Below, in pieces: positions 1 through 8,806 of a DNA stretch of 18,773 nucleotides; the first letter of the stretch is position 1; the number at the start of each line of letters is the position of its first letter. The notes under the pieces were generated by a model. That model saw only the letters and a list, made by a program, of their open reading frames with translations. It had not been told where the DNA came from and made no database searches. This stretch comes from JAUVIB01 sp964424545 (GTDB lineage Bacteria; Calditrichota; Calditrichia; Calditrichales; Calditrichaceae). Location of the stretch: the NCBI GenBank assembly GCA_964424545.1, contig CAYRJN010000060.1, positions 1-18,773 on the forward strand. The letters run 5' to 3'. The translations under genes were made by a program, and so were the position numbers.

Positions 1-67
1 GCTGTGCCTTTTTACGGCAACCCGTCGTAATTAAGATCAAAATCAATAACACAATAATTTTTTTCAT
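1..67 (-). CDS. Start of a lipoprotein gene (3'-truncated by window edge)
   Basis: ATG at 67 opens a frame reading MKKIIVLLILILITTGC and then RKKAQ to the window edge. This is a short basic N-region, a hydrophobic core and a lipobox-like TTGC, so the product is probably a lipoprotein. GGAAAGAAG lies about seven bases upstream. Nothing can be said of the mature protein. Orientation and spacing suggest it continues the same gene block. Confidence 0.7.
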   Translation of the reverse strand, partial: MKKIIVLLILILITTGCRKKAQ

Positions 68-170
68 ACGCTGCTTCTTTCCGAATATTATTATTTGATA
101 TTAAAGAACTATTGCCTAACATCGATATATAAGAAACGAAATTTGTAGAATAAATTTTACAATTATCCGC
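68..170. other. Spacer before the last lipoprotein gene
   Basis: The 103-bp spacer holds a short inverted repeat (TTGTA...TACAA, about 147-166) just after the CE2 stop and the ribosome site of the next gene. I see no convincing promoter or terminator. Confidence 0.4.
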
Positions 171-1258
171 TTACCATATATTATTTCGTTCAATAAAATT
201 GATTAATGTATCCGCCATTATTTTGTGGTCTTTTACACGCGGATGTCCGCTTGAATTTTTATAAGGAAAAAGACAAAAATAGACGTCGTCCCGATTTATT
301 TTCTTAACGGCTTTTTTAATATATCCGGCCCAAGGTAAATCTTCCCTCGCCGCAGACATACTCCCTATGGAACAAATTATTTTGGCTTTGGGATAATTGG
401 CTTTTATCTTGTCAACAAATTTTACATAAGCGTCAATAATCTCTTCCTCGTTCGGTTTTTTTGTACCGAAACGTCTAATATACTGCGGATGATCCGGTTT
501 ATTAAAAATATTAGCATCATTCTCAAAAAGGTTTATCACCACGACATCCGGCTGAACTTTAGAAAAATCCCACTTACTATTAGCATCGCTGATATTTTTA
601 CGATAATAAAGCTCATCCATAATCAAGGGATTACCGCCAACCATCAGCCCTACGCCTCCCTTGGCAATACAAAAGTATTGGGCATTAAAATGGCGCGCCG
701 TTATAGCGGCATAAGTAAAATAGTTATCGGAATTAAGCCCCCGCCAATCATCATTACCTTTCGCATTTATAGAGCTGCCCTCTGTAATGGAATCCCCGAT
801 AAACTCAATAATCTTTTTTCGTTTTTTAAGCTTTAATACATTTTCATTTTCATTCAGTTTAAAACCAAAAAACCATAAATCGCCATTATNNNNNNNNNNT
901 TGGTTCTCTTAAAAATTTCAATAGTATGTATCGTATCCGGCAAATTTTCCGCTAAAACAAAGCATCTCTTTAGCGTATCAACTTGCAATACACGTATGCT
1001 GTCACCGTCTAAAACAATATCCAGATCAATGGCTACGTATCTCGATTGCAGCCAGGCTTTCACTTCGCTCCCTCTAAATTTTATTTTAACCGATGAACCT
1101 TCCCATGTCAATATCGCCCTGTTTTTTTGCGAAAAATCAATCCGTCCGTTGTATTGAATGGATGTATTATCCGGAGATATGAGTTTCACCTTATCACTAC
1201 AACCTGTTAATGAAAGTGAAACAAATAAAAACAAGATAAATAATTTTACACCTTTCAT
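171..1258 (-). CDS. Second CE2-type SGNH carbohydrate acetylesterase, lipoprotein, split by an assembly gap
   Basis: The ATG at 1258 with GAGGA eight bases upstream gives a lipoprotein signal ending LTGC (C20). An upstream ATG at 1351 lies inside the preceding gene and is rejected. The N-terminal beta domain (YNGRIDF, WEGSSVKIKF, EIFKR) runs into ten N at 890-899. Beyond them the frame resumes, shifted, as NGDLWFFGFKL and then EFIGDSITEG (nucleophile Ser), AAITARHFNA, NLFENDA (block-III Asn) and SGHPRVKDH (catalytic His). The two fragments together match the paralogue at 11548-12711 in domain order and spacing, so this is one intact gene, not a pseudogene. With an 8-base gap it would encode 361 residues. 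The predicted activity is deacetylation of polysaccharide. The stop lies 103 bases before the next start. Confidence 0.88.
890..899. other. Assembly gap (10 N)
   Basis: Ten ambiguous bases sit inside the second CE2 gene and put its two halves out of frame. The true length must be 2 modulo 3 to restore the frame; 8 bases would reproduce the paralogue's nine-residue spacing. Confidence 0.95.
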
Positions 1259-1287
1259 GATTATTCCTCGATTATTCTTTAATTTCA

Positions 1288-2181
1288 TCACTTTAAGATT
1301 CCGCTGATAAAAACAAGACCGGCTCCAATATGCTCGCGCCAATAGTTCCAATTATGTCTTCCATCGCAAACCCGATATTGGCGGGGAATCTTTCTCTCTC
1401 TGAATATTTGATCTAAGACAGAATTACCATTTATAAAAATGTCATCATCACCGCAACTGATATACCAATTGATACTTTTTAATTTTTCAACCGCCGTCTT
1501 TTCGGCTAAATAGAGCGGATTATTTTCATTCCAATGAACGGATAACCTATCCTTGCCCTTAATCCCTTTACCATATATAGGAGAAAAATAGTTATCGTAA
1601 TTTGTTTGAGGATAGTTCAATAACTCAGTATCGGGGATGATGGCGGCGCTAAGGGCAACACAGCTGCCAAAAAGTTCGGGATGACGCATGGAGTAACCCA
1701 GCGCCCCATAACCGCCCATAGAAAGCCCGCCTATCGCGCGATATTTTTTTTCTGCTTTTATTCGGTATGTTTTTTCCATAAAGGGAATCAATTCTTTAAT
1801 AAACATATCTTCATAATTATAATCACCACCGGGCTGATTGAGATACCACGTTAAACCGGCGTCGGGCATAACGATTATCATTTTTACAACATGATTAGCG
1901 ATAATACCCTGATCGGCAGCCTGATCGACCCATCCGTTTTTTATCCAGATCGTTTCATCGTCGGTATAACCATGAAGCAGATAAAAAACCGGATATTTTT
2001 CATTAGATTTATTATAATCAGCCGGCAAATAGACAGAATATCTAACCATTGTATCCAATATCGCACTTTTAAATTGAAGGCTTAATTTTACTTCGCCGCG
2101 TGTTTTGGAAAAAAGATTGTTGCCTGTCGTCAAAAACAGCAATGCCAATATAAGAATAGCCAATCCTTTTGATTTCATCAT
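1288..2181 (-). CDS. Esterase-D/CE1-like secreted esterase
   Basis: The product is 297 residues. The signal peptide runs to about residue 25 (TTGNNLFSK). The esterase fold begins with VRYSVYLPADYN and YPVFYLLHGYTDDETIW (oxyanion region). GGLSMGG holds the nucleophile S154, SCGDDD the acid (D245 or D246) and DGRHNWNYW the histidine H276. This is the layout of the esterase-D/tributyrin-esterase/feruloyl-esterase group related to CE1. Family members cleave feruloyl, acetyl or other ester links; which applies cannot be read here. The start MMKSK has AGGA nine bases upstream, inside the preceding small frame, so translation may be coupled. The next gene begins 29 bases after its stop. Confidence 0.9.
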   Translation of the reverse strand: MMKSKGLAILILALLFLTTGNNLFSKTRGEVKLSLQFKSAILDTMVRYSVYLPADYNKSNEKYPVFYLLHGYTDDETIWIKNGWVDQAADQGIIANHVVKMIIVMPDAGLTWYLNQPGGDYNYEDMFIKELIPFMEKTYRIKAEKKYRAIGGLSMGGYGALGYSMRHPELFGSCVALSAAIIPDTELLNYPQTNYDNYFSPIYGKGIKGKDRLSVHWNENNPLYLAEKTAVEKLKSINWYISCGDDDIFINGNSVLDQIFRERKIPRQYRVCDGRHNWNYWREHIGAGLVFISGILK

Positions 2182-2360
2182 TAGTACATTCCTAATATTT
2201 TACTTATAACCCTATTCTTAACATTTATTTCAAATAGCTCATTAATAGCATACTCTGTCAGCATTTCATGAATTCCTGTAAAAGTAGTAAGTTTGATATT
2301 ACCATCTTTTTTAACGGACATTTCGGCTATACCATCCTTTTGATCATAATAAGGAAACAT
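2181..2360 (-). CDS. Small unassigned reading frame (59 codons), possibly a gene remnant
   Basis: An ATG at 2360 opens 59 codons with protein-like composition (EMSVKKDGNIKL, IHEMLTEYAINELFEINV). Its TAA overlaps the ATG of the next gene as TAATG. The frame has no stop back to TGA at 2400-2402, so up to 13 further codons read through upstream without a start codon. GGGAGG abuts the ATG with no spacing, too close for normal initiation. It may be a real small protein, the 3' end of an eroded gene, or a translational-coupling leader: AGGA near its end supplies the ribosome site for the esterase. I recognise no family. Confidence 0.35.
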   Translation of the reverse strand: MFPYYDQKDGIAEMSVKKDGNIKLTTFTGIHEMLTEYAINELFEINVKNRVISKILGMY

Positions 2361-2413
2361 CCTCCCTAATATTTGTTTATAAACGTTAATTTCGTCTATT
2401 CAGTTTGTAATTT

Positions 2414-3838
2414 TCACTTCTCTCCCAAGACAACATTTTTCTCAACGATATTCTCAACATTTTCAAGAATACGCGGTTTATCAGTCACTTTCTTTACAAA
2501 AATATTTTCAAGAGTAACGTTTTTTACCGGCGACTCTTTCTCTGCAATAATATCAATGGCTAACGTTGCTTGCTCTAATTCGATATTCTTAATATGAATA
2601 TCTTCTATGGTCGTTAAACGCTCTTCATACGTAGGCACGATATCTTTCCATTGGAATAACCTGTCAACACGAACGCCAAAGACGCCATCGCGCACTTTGC
2701 CCGCTTTTATATTTTCCAAATAGATATTCTTAACATATCCGCCGCGCCTTCTGTTTGTTTTTATAAATATCAAATTATTTAATCTGGTTTTATCTTTAAG
2801 CGGAAAAGTACAATCATGCACATAGATATTTTCAATTCCGCCGGAAAGCTCGCTGCCGATAGCTACCAATTGATGCCCCTCGCGGATTTCGCAATTACGC
2901 ATAACAATATTTTTACTCGGCGTATGCAAACGCCAGCCGTCATGATTTCTTGCGGATTTAATGGCAATGGCGTCATCGCCCTGATCAAAAATACAATTTT
3001 CTATTAGAAGGTTTTGCATCATTTCGGGATCGACCCCATCGTTATTGCTACCATGCGCTAAAACATTTACGCCGCGAAGCACGCCGTCTTTGGAATGCAA
3101 TAGATGAATGACCCAAAAGGGGCTGTTGCGTATATGTACATCCTCAATTATAAAATTTTCACAACGATTGAATTGAATAAATTGGGGACGAAAATTATTC
3201 TCGCCTTCTGCCATTTGGCGTTTTTCAACCGGAACGCCCTCAACAGCCATATGATAGAGGCGTTTAGAAGCATCAAGATGAGCAGGGGTTCGTTCAAACC
3301 AGCGCCGCCAAGTGCCCATTTTTGCTTTTAAGGTTCCTTTTCCGCTTATGGCAATATTCTTACACTTAAAAGCATAGATTAACGGAGAATAATTGTAACA
3401 CTCAAAGCCTTCCCAGCTCGATTGCACAGCCGGTAAATAATCTTTCGGATTATCGCTGAAAATAAGTTCCGCGCCTTCTTTAATGTGTAAATTTACGTTA
3501 CTCTTAAAGTGAATCTTCCCGGTAAACCATTTCCCCTTAGGCACTTCGACAATACCGCCGCCGGATTTTGCGCAGGCGTCAATCGCTTTATTGATTGCTA
3601 TGCTGTTATTAACCGTGCTGTCTCCTTCAACCGCGCCGTAATCCTCGATCTTAAATACTTTATAAGAGGGAAAAACCGGAATTTTAATCGTTGGCATTTC
3701 AAAGGGAGCATCAACCTTGATGCTGTCTAAAGTAATTTTATTATTTAATTCACCCTTTTTATCATTTTGTTTAGTACAAAAGCTATTAAAGAAAACAACA
3801 ATAATTAACATCAATGGGATAAAAATAAATCTTTTCAT
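2414..3838 (-). CDS. GH28 polygalacturonase-family enzyme, second copy
   Basis: The product is 474 residues. The hydrophobic signal segment (about 4-20) ends in NSFC. A cysteine at 21 suggests a lipoprotein, but F at -1 makes the lipobox non-canonical, so ordinary export is possible. The GH28 entry motif FKIEDYGAVEGD (62-73) is followed by catalytic motifs SNNDGVD (D267) and QGDDAIAIKS (D288, D289). EGHQLVAIGSE carries H322, the equivalent of the GHG histidine, so this copy keeps the third motif that the neighbouring GH28 lacks. An insertion around residues 175-215 (RRWFERTP, YHMAVEG) resembles exo-acting bacterial galacturonidases. AAAGGAG lies eight bases before ATG. No T9SS tail. Confidence 0.92.
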   Translation of the reverse strand: MKRFIFIPLMLIIVVFFNSFCTKQNDKKGELNNKITLDSIKVDAPFEMPTIKIPVFPSYKVFKIEDYGAVEGDSTVNNSIAINKAIDACAKSGGGIVEVPKGKWFTGKIHFKSNVNLHIKEGAELIFSDNPKDYLPAVQSSWEGFECYNYSPLIYAFKCKNIAISGKGTLKAKMGTWRRWFERTPAHLDASKRLYHMAVEGVPVEKRQMAEGENNFRPQFIQFNRCENFIIEDVHIRNSPFWVIHLLHSKDGVLRGVNVLAHGSNNDGVDPEMMQNLLIENCIFDQGDDAIAIKSARNHDGWRLHTPSKNIVMRNCEIREGHQLVAIGSELSGGIENIYVHDCTFPLKDKTRLNNLIFIKTNRRRGGYVKNIYLENIKAGKVRDGVFGVRVDRLFQWKDIVPTYEERLTTIEDIHIKNIELEQATLAIDIIAEKESPVKNVTLENIFVKKVTDKPRILENVENIVEKNVVLGEK

Positions 3839-3869
3839 CTTTTAAACTCCTTTTTTTAATTTGTACGAA

Positions 3870-5093
3870 TTATTTAATTAATATCATCTCTTTTTCTTCG
3901 ATAAAATCCCCGGATTTCAACCTGTAAAAATATTGTCCGGAAGGAAGATTGTCTGCTATAAATTTGTATGTGTACGAACCGCTTGATAGTTCACTATTAA
4001 CCAACACGGAAACTTTTTGCCCAAGCATATTATAAACACTTAAACTCGTGAATCCGGATTGCTGAATAATAAACGGTATTGATGTCTGTGGATTAAAGGG
4101 ATTAGGATAATTTTGTTTTAATAGCACTTTTTTCGGAATACCAGGTCTTCTCCTGTTTTTCAGCGATGTTATTTCCTGCTGCATAACCCAGCTTCGTCCG
4201 GGAACATCGGTTCGAAAGGTTTCAATATTTTTCTTGTCAACCATCGTAACATAACAGGCACGGCCGTCGGCTCCCCCAAAACATATATTCGAAACGGTAT
4301 TTCCTATTAATGTAACAACTTTTTTAACTTCTCCGTCAGGGCTTAAAATATACACTTTCCCCTTATTATAACAGGTAGCATAAAGATTCCCGATGCTGTC
4401 GCAGCGCATACCGTCAAATACTTCATCCTCAAATTCTTTAAACACACGTTTATTGCTTATCTCGCCGTCGGATGATAAATCATAAGCCAATATGCGATGC
4501 TGATTCGATTCACCCACATAAAGCGTCCTGTTATCGGGAGAAACTTCGATCCCGTTAGTTGTTCCCATATTCGATTCAAGTAAATGTACCGTACGATTGG
4601 TGTCAATACGCCAAATATTGCCACTGTTTTCGCCCCAATTGGGATCGCTGGCATAAAGGACGCCGTTATCGGATATGGCCAGATCGTTGGGTTGATTCAT
4701 GTCATCTTCGTGGGCATAAACCTCAATCTCTTTCGTCTCCATATTTACTTTTAAAATATTATGCTTGGGATAATCGGCGACAAACATCTCTCCTTCTTTA
4801 TTAAATCGGATACCATTACCGATGCTGCCTTCGGGCAAGGTAACAAAAAGAGTGCAAGAACCTTCGGGCGTAACTTTTCCTATCGTACCTTCTTTTTGAT
4901 AATTAACGGCGTAAATATTACCCCGTTTATCAACGGCAGGTCCCTCAATCCCTCCTGTGAACAATCCCTGCTCCGTCAACTCTTCGCTTATAAACAGCGA
5001 GTCCTCATCGTTCGCCTGCGCTGTTGCACATTCTATTGACAATACCTGATAAATCAAAGCTAACAGTATAAATTTATATCCTTTAATTTTCAT
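3870..5093 (-). CDS. SMP-30/gluconolactonase-like beta-propeller with T9SS tail
   Basis: The product is 407 residues with a signal peptide to about ATAQ (residue 26). Residues about 42-300 form a six-bladed propeller of the SMP-30/gluconolactonase/LRE type. The family's metal and substrate ligands are recognisable: E50 in IEGPAVD, N136 in QPNDLA, N180 in TNGIEV and D227 in FDGMRCD. Active members open sugar lactones. The last 86 residues from KVLLKQNYPNPFNP are a T9SS sorting tail, so this lactonase-like domain should be outside the cell or on its surface. Lying between two GH28 genes, it may process lactones formed during uronic-acid or aldonic-acid release. GGAGAG lies about seven bases before ATG. 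A binding-only propeller is the alternative, but the intact ligand set favours activity. Confidence 0.87.
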   Translation of the reverse strand: MKIKGYKFILLALIYQVLSIECATAQANDEDSLFISEELTEQGLFTGGIEGPAVDKRGNIYAVNYQKEGTIGKVTPEGSCTLFVTLPEGSIGNGIRFNKEGEMFVADYPKHNILKVNMETKEIEVYAHEDDMNQPNDLAISDNGVLYASDPNWGENSGNIWRIDTNRTVHLLESNMGTTNGIEVSPDNRTLYVGESNQHRILAYDLSSDGEISNKRVFKEFEDEVFDGMRCDSIGNLYATCYNKGKVYILSPDGEVKKVVTLIGNTVSNICFGGADGRACYVTMVDKKNIETFRTDVPGRSWVMQQEITSLKNRRRPGIPKKVLLKQNYPNPFNPQTSIPFIIQQSGFTSLSVYNMLGQKVSVLVNSELSSGSYTYKFIADNLPSGQYFYRLKSGDFIEEKEMILIK

Positions 5094-5222
5094 TATTTTC
5101 TCTCCGTTAATAGTACCCGATAGGTTTCAAATAACGCCGCTTCGCCATCAATAATAAATTGTAATTTAGAGAGGACGAAATCGACTATTCTTCTTCAAAT
5201 TCAATTTATACCAACATAAGCG

Positions 5223-6791
5223 TTATTTTATTATTTCTATAAAATTCTCATTGGATTTATCCCAACCGAGCGGTTTTTCTATAGTATATTCTTTTAATAA
5301 TTTCCCTACAACAAAGGGATGAGAAAAATCCGGATTTGCAAGCCGGATGCCCCGAATCTGCAAACCATTAACATCTTCGGCCATAATCGCCTCCCGAACA
5401 TCTTTTTGGGCAATTCCTAATGTTAGATTGGATATGGAAATACCTTCGGCATGACGAATAAACAGACCGTAACTCGGTAAATTTTCCCATGTGGTCGGCT
5501 GCGGATACCCTTTTGCATCCTCCTTTACCGTCTCGTTATAATCACCCTTTTGGAGTCCACCCTCAGTAAATAATTGAATATTGCTTAAAGAGATATTTTT
5601 TACGGGATGCCCTGATATTCCGGTTATGGAAGAACCCCAGCTGCCCGCGCCGTATGCTACCACATTATTTATGGAAATATTGGCTACGTTTCCCACACCG
5701 GGTATGGGAGCGCCGGGCGTATAGGGACGGGCGCGATTGCCAAGCCGGATATAAATAGGCGCTTTAGTGCCATAAATCGTTAAATTGTTCACCGTAACGC
5801 CTTCCATGGTACCGCCGTCAACAATCATCAAAGAGAGTCCGGTTATCCCCTCTTTGGGCGTGTTGAAAATCGGTTCTTCTTTTGAACGCGAAGGTTTGAT
5901 AACACAATTTGAAATAGCAATATTACGAAAACCGCCGCTCGATTCGGTACCCGCCTTTATGGCGTTACAAAAGCTGCTGACGACGCAATTTGTTATAACA
6001 ACATCTTCGCACGCCGCCGGCCCGGTGCTTTTTAAGGTAATGCAATCATCATCGGAATCCAAAATACTATTGGCCAAAACAACGCGTCGGCAGCCGTCGA
6101 TATCTATACCGTCATTATTGCGATTGCTATGGTTATATACATTTATATTGGTAATAATGACGTCTTCACAATTAAGATAATGCTGATTCCACAAACCTGA
6201 GTTTCTCAGATGAATACCGTCAATTCGGATATTTTTACAAGAAATAAATAAAATATTTCTGGGACGGCCGTCGATATCGCCGGCAACCTTATTTTCTCGC
6301 GATACCTGCCGTTTACCCTGTCCGTCTATGGTACCGAAACCCGTTATGGCAATATTTTCCGCGCCTTCGGCATAAATTAACGCGGCAAAACCGCCCATTT
6401 GATCTTTATGCGAGCGATACCTGGGCAGCGGCTGTAGAGGAAAATCTTCATGTTTTGTACTTGCTAAAATTGTTGCATTTTGCTCCAAATACAAATTGAC
6501 ATTATTTTTCATAACCAGCGTTCCCGATAGATATTCACCGGGCGATACTACAACCTTACCGCCTCCGGCTTTATTGCAGACATCAATGGCTGTTTGAATC
6601 GCTCTGGTATTTAGGGTTTGTCCGTCTCCCACAGCGCCGTAATCGGTAATATTGAAAATATTCTTTCCGGAGGCGGCAACGGTTGCGTCTTTATCCGCAT
6701 GTTGAGCATATACATTCTGTAAAAAGGAAACAGCGATTACAACAAACAAAGGATATTTCCATAACGTTATTTTTCTTACAATTTGCTTCAT
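5223..6791 (-). CDS. GH28 polygalacturonase-family enzyme, secreted
   Basis: The product is 522 residues with a signal peptide ending at NVYAQ (about residue 30). The GH28 entry motif NITDYGAVGDG (47-57) is followed by beta-helix coils. The catalytic aspartates expected of GH28 are visible: NNDGIDIDG (D227) and SDDDCITLKS (D248, D249). The third canonical motif, GHG, is absent: the equivalent stretch reads SSFCNAIKAGTESSGG, a pattern I associate with many Bacteroidota GH28 relatives. The family hydrolyses alpha-1,4 galacturonic acid linkages or the rhamnogalacturonan backbone by inversion; the departure from GHG may mean a substrate other than plain homogalacturonan. No T9SS tail. GGAG lies six to seven bases before ATG. 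The next spacer, 129 bp, holds no gene. Confidence 0.92.
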   Translation of the reverse strand: MKQIVRKITLWKYPLFVVIAVSFLQNVYAQHADKDATVAASGKNIFNITDYGAVGDGQTLNTRAIQTAIDVCNKAGGGKVVVSPGEYLSGTLVMKNNVNLYLEQNATILASTKHEDFPLQPLPRYRSHKDQMGGFAALIYAEGAENIAITGFGTIDGQGKRQVSRENKVAGDIDGRPRNILFISCKNIRIDGIHLRNSGLWNQHYLNCEDVIITNINVYNHSNRNNDGIDIDGCRRVVLANSILDSDDDCITLKSTGPAACEDVVITNCVVSSFCNAIKAGTESSGGFRNIAISNCVIKPSRSKEEPIFNTPKEGITGLSLMIVDGGTMEGVTVNNLTIYGTKAPIYIRLGNRARPYTPGAPIPGVGNVANISINNVVAYGAGSWGSSITGISGHPVKNISLSNIQLFTEGGLQKGDYNETVKEDAKGYPQPTTWENLPSYGLFIRHAEGISISNLTLGIAQKDVREAIMAEDVNGLQIRGIRLANPDFSHPFVVGKLLKEYTIEKPLGWDKSNENFIEIIK

Positions 6792-6867
6792 ATTATTCTC
6801 CGATAAAATATTTATTTTGAATTTTCAAATTAGTATTTTTCTATGTTAAAAATGACGTAAAATCGCA

Positions 6868-8802
6868 TTATTTAATCAATATCATTTTCTTAACCGAAAC
6901 GTAATTACCGGCAGAAATTTTATAGAAATATAATCCTCCGGAATGATACGCCGCATTAAACACAACACCATGCCTCCCTGCCGGCATTCTACCGTTTATT
7001 AATGTCGCAATATTTTCTCCGAGTATATTATATACGACAAGTTTAACGTCTGATATTTTTGGCAACGTAAACGCTATTTTGGTTGAAGGGTTAAAGGGAT
7101 TGGGATAATTTTGATAAAGCACAAAATCCGTTATCATTTCGCTCTTCTTTTCTTTAATCGAAGTTTCTGTTAAATAAGCGTTAAAACCATATTCCATTGG
7201 CGGATTACCCGCTTCAAAAGCCCCAATATCGGGGGCAGCGCCTTCATAATCCTCAGTAAAATTTGGAATAATTTCACCTGCATCATAGCCTAAACTCAAA
7301 CTATTCAAACTAAAATCCGCCTTCATTTCATCAAAATCAAAATAGGCGTCTTTAATATAAATCGGCGTTCCTAATATAGCATGGCCGCCATTATCAGCGG
7401 GATAGCCGCCATTATAAAGATCATAATCATAGTTATTATCCGTATTTTCGGATCTTATGGAAATTGAATTAACGGAGGCATTACCGACATCCAAAATATT
7501 ATTTCGGGTTTCGCAATGCTTAATATAACGATTAGCGTTATCGCTTACTCCTATTCCTCCCGCTCCTTCATTATTGGGTTGTAGGATTGTATTATTAAAT
7601 ACATACATATGTCCGGTCATCCAATCTATCGAACCGACAAAACCCATTTTTATGAAAGGAGCATGCACACCGTAATAGCTACCCGGCGGGCTGTAGCACC
7701 GCCCTGAAGTATTCTTCCAAATATATAAAGGACCGATAGACGTTGCCGCGTTAGCTATCGGTAAAAAAACTTCTTCAAGATAATTGCCCCATATACGCGT
7801 ATTTCTATTTCCTCCCTCGGCTTCTATGCCATCATCCCAACAATTGGCAAAGTAATTTGAATAGATATCCGAATCCGGTCCGGGAAATCCATAGAAACTG
7901 CCGTTAGTTCCGGCTCCTATAACATCGTTAAACATATGCTCGCTATCGGAATATATTTCATTATATCGAATTACATTATTACCGCCGCTATTGAAAAGTG
8001 TAATGCCTTGCGGCCCGCTGGGGTGATATCCTCCGTCATTCAGCTCCGCCCAGCTGTTTGCATCATAACGCGGATGATGTATTTTGCAACGTTGTACTAT
8101 TATCCCTTTTATGCTTGTGGATTCGGAGTATATTCCCGCTTGATAGTTCACGCCAAACCCATCCTCGTTTTTTTCTCCCCATCCGCTAATATCGCAATTT
8201 TCAATAATAACATCATGGCAAGTAGTAAGTAAAATTCCGCACTTTTTTGCATTTTTTAGAGTGAACCCGCGAATAATCACATAACTACCTCCGACGCTGA
8301 TACAATAGTCCGAATTATTCTCAACATCAATTGTGGCATTCGTTCCGTCAATAAGAAGATAGCCGTCTTTTGTCCCCGAATCAAAAACAGAATAAGTAAT
8401 ATTTCTATCGCTCAATGTAATTGTTTCGCCAATAGGAAAATCTTCTGTCCATGTTTTTGAAACGATTGTATCGGAAATTGACGTCCCTTCGAGCGTTAAC
8501 TTAATTTCGTAAGTAGTATTAGGCGTAAGATTTACGATACTTCCCCGATAAGGAGAAATATCTTCCGTTGTACCGCCGATGGGATTATACTTCATAGGCA
8601 AACCTTCATTCCATTGCTCGCCGCCTTCGATGCGAAAAGCGACAAAAACTTGTTTGTCGGCAGAGCCGCCGTCTGGTGTCCAATACAACCCTATGGCATG
8701 AAATGTCGGGACGGCTTTTATCTCAGATGCATGGAGATTTCCAAATTGAGAAAAGAATAAGACACAAAATACCATTATTATTACTTGTTTGAAATGTTTC
8801 AT
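6868..8802 (-). CDS. Right-handed parallel beta-helix protein with T9SS tail (possible pectin-active enzyme)
   Basis: The product is 644 residues with a signal peptide to about residue 25 (LHAS). An N-terminal fibronectin-type-III-like domain (about 30-120, NLTPNTTYEIKL) is followed by a long parallel beta-helix (about 140-480). Typical coil phrases are SYVIIRGFTLKNAKKCGI, VIIENCDISGWG and NVIRYNEIYSDS. A conspicuous segment around residue 315, CWDDGIEAEGGN, is acidic and could bind metal or form an active site. A PDIGAFEAG segment (about 530) ends the helix region, as in many secreted helix proteins. The last 86 residues from DFVLYQNYPNPFNP are a T9SS sorting tail. It could be a polysaccharide lyase, hydrolase or binding protein; I cannot assign a CAZy family. 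GGGGAA in the preceding gene supplies its ribosome site. Confidence 0.85.
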   Translation of the reverse strand: MKHFKQVIIMVFCVLFFSQFGNLHASEIKAVPTFHAIGLYWTPDGGSADKQVFVAFRIEGGEQWNEGLPMKYNPIGGTTEDISPYRGSIVNLTPNTTYEIKLTLEGTSISDTIVSKTWTEDFPIGETITLSDRNITYSVFDSGTKDGYLLIDGTNATIDVENNSDYCISVGGSYVIIRGFTLKNAKKCGILLTTCHDVIIENCDISGWGEKNEDGFGVNYQAGIYSESTSIKGIIVQRCKIHHPRYDANSWAELNDGGYHPSGPQGITLFNSGGNNVIRYNEIYSDSEHMFNDVIGAGTNGSFYGFPGPDSDIYSNYFANCWDDGIEAEGGNRNTRIWGNYLEEVFLPIANAATSIGPLYIWKNTSGRCYSPPGSYYGVHAPFIKMGFVGSIDWMTGHMYVFNNTILQPNNEGAGGIGVSDNANRYIKHCETRNNILDVGNASVNSISIRSENTDNNYDYDLYNGGYPADNGGHAILGTPIYIKDAYFDFDEMKADFSLNSLSLGYDAGEIIPNFTEDYEGAAPDIGAFEAGNPPMEYGFNAYLTETSIKEKKSEMITDFVLYQNYPNPFNPSTKIAFTLPKISDVKLVVYNILGENIATLINGRMPAGRHGVVFNAAYHSGGLYFYKISAGNYVSVKKMILIK

Positions 8803-8806
8803 TAAA

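Noticed and set aside
489..836. Plus-strand open frame across the SGNH domain of the second CE2 gene
   Set aside because: It is antisense to a frame with clear SGNH motifs and its own translation has no recognisable domain. All other plus-strand open frames in the window were rejected for the same reason.
171..1258. Second CE2 gene as a frameshifted pseudogene
   Set aside because: The frame change coincides exactly with the 10-N filler, and all catalytic motifs are intact on both sides.
1259..1351. Upstream ATG (1351) as start of the second CE2 gene
   Set aside because: It lies inside the preceding esterase gene, lacks a ribosome site and would bury the lipoprotein signal. ATG at 1258 has GAGGA at good spacing.
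5093..5194. 33-codon open stretch in the spacer before the lactonase gene, also ending TAATG
   Set aside because: It has no start codon or ribosome site, is short, and shows no recognisable motif. It is probably chance.
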